A stretch of 64,000 nucleotides of DNA from Sinohyriopsis cumingii (lineage: Eukaryota > Mollusca > Bivalvia > Unionida > Unionidae): positions 129,906,016 to 129,970,015 of the forward strand of contig CM068829.1 of NCBI GenBank assembly GCA_028554795.2, given 5' to 3'. The notes below the pieces were generated by a model. That model did not search any database, was not told where the DNA came from, and was given only the letters and a program-made list of their open reading frames with translations. The translations under genes and the position numbers were made by a program. Of the stretch, positions 60,286 through 64,000 are shown piece by piece (positions within the stretch are counted from its first letter, which is position 1; each line of letters begins with the position of its first letter).

Positions 60286-61740
60286 CTTATTAAAAACCCA
60301 CACATACTTTAAGGGAATCAGCGGGGAAAACAATGAACAAAAACTGGCAATCATACCCAACAGGCCCTTAAGATATTACTGATGCCTTTTTGAATGCATC
60401 AAATGGCTTAGTGACCAAGATGCATTCTCATCTATCACAAAATATCATCTCAATGTTCATGACACATTCAGAATTTCACCATAACTGTAACCTAGTTTAC
60501 AGTAATCAAGTGTGACATCAATAACAAACATGGACTTAACATTTCTTTATGCATTACAAGTCAATTTCTTTGGATAACATACGCAAATATACTGCTTATC
60601 TACGGCTCTGAAACACACTGATCTTGCAATTTCTTCTTCTGAACTCAGCAGCTATTGTTATGAATTTCATATAGTGACTAAATATGTATACAGAATTTAC
60701 AAAATATTACAAATATTTTGGAAAATAATATAAATCATATTTTACTGCCATTCAATAGCCACCAATTTTCAGTAAATTCAGCATATCAAATGCAACAATT
60801 TCTGAGATTATCTCAAAGACAATGTGCATATTTATATCTATATGTGCATGATACCATCAGCATATCAAAACCTGATGCTAATGTGATCAATGGTATATAT
60901 CTACCAATATACATGGCTCCTATTTTCTCAGCATGATATAGCCAATAATGTGTTAAAAGTGCCACTAAACCAACAAAACAAAAAACAATTTTATGCTCAC
61001 AAAAATAATCAAAAAATAAAAAATGTTCAAGCCTTCATTATGACACATATGCAAATATATGGCATGACAATAGTAACCCACTATAATACAGTATAATAAG
61101 ACCATTAACTGTCTAAGCTCTGTGAACATTTTAGAGTGACAATTGTTCCAAATGTGATCACAAAAAATATAATTTTTGGAACCATAGGTGCCCTCAATAA
61201 CATTCCCTAACAATGAACATGATTACTAAATTAAGTTTGTGAACAAAGAGACACCTTGTACAGGAAGTCCCATTTTGGAAGCCATGATTCAACACCTTCA
61301 TTGTCATGATCTTGTGATACATACCAAATATACTATCCTTAGCTTGCTCCCTTAATCAATGTAGAATCAAAGATGGAATTCATGTTACAGTCCAAACGTG
61401 CTAATGGAACACTAAACTACATGTATTATGTGAGAAACAAATGTGGTCAAGAGTCCAATTTTTGGCCCTATTTAATCATACAAATGAATAATGCATATTC
61501 TGTTAATTGGTGTAATACATTTTAACTTAACCAATATAATTCCTAACAATAACAATATCATTTCTAAGACAAAATTAATAATTGATTTTGTTTCATGTAC
61601 ACTTCCTTGGGGATTTAACAAGCAGGATCCCTGTCTGGCAATGAGCATACAGTTATCAGTGTACACTATGAGGTAATACATTCTATATCCCCAAATGCAG
61701 GAAGGTCATTAGGCTGATCAGTATCAACAACTGCAATCTA
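60286..61740. other. no gene recognised
   Basis: AT-rich noncoding sequence. Confidence 0.5.
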
Positions 61741-61930
61741 GCCTTACACTGACAAACTCAAATTCATTAGAACATTTTATTACTATGACTTTTAATTTTT
61801 AAGTCTTGGATTATTCTTGAATTATTTTTGGATTTGATTCTTAAAACCATTAGTTCTTTTCCTCATTTTTACCTTGTTTTTCAAGGAAAATATATTATTT
61901 GTTAAATTTTACAGAGCTTATCTTCACTTT
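61741..61930 (+). repeat. possible third copy of dispersed repeat
   Basis: 'ttagaacattttattactatgacttttaa', 'ccttgtttttcaaggaaaatatattatttgttaaattttac' weakly parallels 1280-1400 and 29230-29380. Confidence 0.3.
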
Positions 61931-62169
61931 TTTCTTGTTACTGTTTATGAGACCCTAAACATGTAACAATATATACACCTGAATAATGCATATTATTTAT
62001 GCCTTATGTCACATTAACTTGGGTTATGTGCTTTATGTAATTACAGATAAATAATGTGCAATAATTGGTGTTTGAACCACTTGGAGGACCAACTATTTAA
62101 CAGGTCATAAACAAATATCATATACTCACTTATAAGTTGAGTCAAGCTGCAAACAATACAGATACTGAT

Positions 62170-62285
62170 CTTCAGTCACATAATGCACTGGCAGATCATT
62201 GTATATAATGTTTGTTCTACTGGTTGCTCATAACATACTGCACAGACCCAGATCTGCTAGTGCATTATGTTATGTATATTTGATT
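62170..62285. repeat. imperfect inverted repeat
   Basis: 'cataatgcactggcagatc' near 62180 pairs with 'gatctgctagtgcattatg' near 62250. The phrase 'cacagacccagatctg' also occurs at 37070-37085, so this is part of a dispersed element. Confidence 0.6.
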
Positions 62286-62621
62286 TAATTTATATCTGAT
62301 TTAATTTAATTTAATTGTTTGTTAGTTTTAAATTTATAAAGCACACATGACAAAATATAAATTATAGTGCATCTTAATCCATTTAGTTCCAAGAGTTGGT
62401 AGCTGCAGATTCTAATGTTATATAGAAGTTTTTTTATTTATAATGGTGACCCATCCACATAAACCAAAAATGAAACTCCAATATATTGTTTTTACTAACT
62501 AAAATTTAAAAAAGAATCCTGGATTTCCAGTTTCATTCATAGGTTTCAATTCTCACCGAGCAGCATGTGGAGATTTATGCAGCATTCACAAAACAAACTG
62601 CTCCAAATCCATAAAATACCA

Positions 62622-62866
62622 ATCATGACAGGGGTCCCGAGTGGCCTAGTGGACTAAAACACTCACATTTCCGGATCACTGCCATCTCACCTCTGTGTGG
62701 GTTCGAGTCTCATGCTCGTTAACATGGGTACGTGAGAAAACCTGGGTTGGTGGTGCTTCCGAGGTTTGCAAGGGTTCTTCCTCCATCAGTTATACTGGCC
62801 GCCATGTATAGCCCATCTTGTGCTGAAAAATGGCATTCAACCCTACAACAACAACAGATCATGACA
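62622..62866 (+). mobile_element. tRNA-headed SINE (family 1), complete, 9-bp target duplication
   Basis: The element 62631-62857 lies between perfect ATCATGACA repeats (62622-62630, 62858-62866). Head 'ggggtcccgagtggcctagtggactaaaacactcac', B box GGGTTCGAGTC, body with 'tatactggccgccatgtatagccc' and tail 'gcattcaaccct' plus (AAC)n. Confidence 0.92.
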
Positions 62867-64000
62867 AAACACACAGACAGTAAAATCAACCTGATGCCAA
62901 AGCTGACAACATACCAAGTCCAAGATCCCAAGAGTGAGGTATATGCCACAACTATTAAACATTCAATACCTGAAATTCAGAAACTGTAAAATTGATTGAA
63001 ATCATGTTAGGAGTCTCTACAGCAAAAAATGACTGAGTGTTCTGTCCCATGAACAACAGCAAAAAGCATAAAGATCAACTGCTTAAATCAGAAAGCACTT
63101 TAAATGTGTATGAGCATCAACTCTACAAGTGCAATCAGTAAGGAGAACATTGCTTGAGCAACTGGACAGTGGCGGATATCAGGACTTGGAGGAAAACATT
63201 GATAAGTAAAGTGGAATTAAAATCTGAGTAAATATAGTCTGACATAGTGTTTGAAACTCTCAAGCATAAACACAGCAGACACAGTAAATTCAATACATAA
63301 CGAAAATGCATTTAAACCATCAGAACTTACTCATTACTGCAATAAAATAACATTATTTCCAATGAATATTAATAAATCTGCTGCTTAACCATTATTATTA
63401 ATCCGAGTACAGTTTTCTTTGAAAGATGATCACTCATGATGATACCAACTAAATGAAGTAAATGAACCAATCAATGTTTTGCTTCTAAATACACTCACTC
63501 ATTGATTGATAAAAAGGACACATTAACTCAAGTGTAAAAGCTTGTATTATTGTGCTGTTGATGATGTATTTTCATGTACATCTATGCATATTCATGAAAA
63601 ACAAGAAAATCTTGCTGCAAGCAGCCCAGGGTGAAAAAAACACCAAAGAGAATTTTAGTCCATGGCTAGAGGAAAAACTCATAAATTCAAGAACTTTTCC
63701 AATTTTCAACAAGTTATTTGGCAACCTTTTTATAAACTAATTTTCAGCACATAATCTAATTCTCGAAATCACTCAAGTTCTATGTGCACCATAACACAGC
63801 TTTAAACAGATTTCATAATTATTTCAGCTTCTAACAAGTGAAGCACTAGTTGGGGGTTTTAAACAAATGATTTTTTGTTCTCATAACAGTAAGGATGATT
63901 CAGTTTTAAAAGAGAAACAAGATCTCATTTATATATACTAACATTATTTACTGTCATATACTTCATTTTCACTAATTTAATAACTATTTTTACACAAGCA
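62867..64000. other. no gene recognised
   Basis: AT-rich noncoding sequence to the edge of the window. Confidence 0.5.

Overview
The window looks like AT-rich, repeat-dense nuclear DNA from an animal, most likely a mollusc or a close lophotrochozoan relative. The reasons are a bilaterian Rab9 gene with a spliced 5' leader, polymerase-III-type tRNA-headed SINEs, decayed CR1/L2- and Jockey-like LINEs, many TIR elements, and degenerate ~140 bp tandem arrays of a kind I associate with bivalve and gastropod genomes. The phylum call rests on recognition alone; no search was run.

Only one convincing intact protein gene is visible: a Rab9 GTPase on the minus strand (35444-36058). All its coding sequence lies in one exon, directly behind a 3' splice site in the 5'UTR. 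Its upstream noncoding exon(s) and promoter could not be placed. Everything else I can name is repetitive.

Layout. 0-9 kb: a 125 bp palindrome, a 1.5 kb TA-flanked TIR element (copy 1), degenerate array A, and a 42-bp minisatellite split by a mariner-type MITE. 10-20 kb: a tRNA-headed SINE with a perfect target duplication, a CR1/L2-like LINE 3' end, a compound microsatellite, array B, a 110 bp hairpin MITE with an 8 bp duplication, and a decayed Jockey-like LINE split by a hAT-like MITE. 20-30 kb: an unidentified zone with two sets of short direct repeats, an RT fragment, both SINE families, a long palindrome, and more A and B arrays. 29.5-30.8 kb: a 68-bp minisatellite with higher-order structure. 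31-36 kb: an inverted A array, then Rab9. 38-42 kb: two copies of a 650 bp TTAA-flanked element. 42-49 kb: stacked array, LINE, MITE and SINE fragments, array C with a SINE inside it, and another RT fragment. 53.5-55.1 kb: TIR element copy 2 with a MITE nested inside. 57-60.3 kb: a SINE, a 60-bp and a 29-bp minisatellite. 62.6 kb: a SINE with a perfect target duplication.

No operon-like or defence-like gene system is visible. The main interest is in mobile elements whose ends can be set to the base by target duplications, empty sites preserved inside the window, and tandem arrays that share a common leader.
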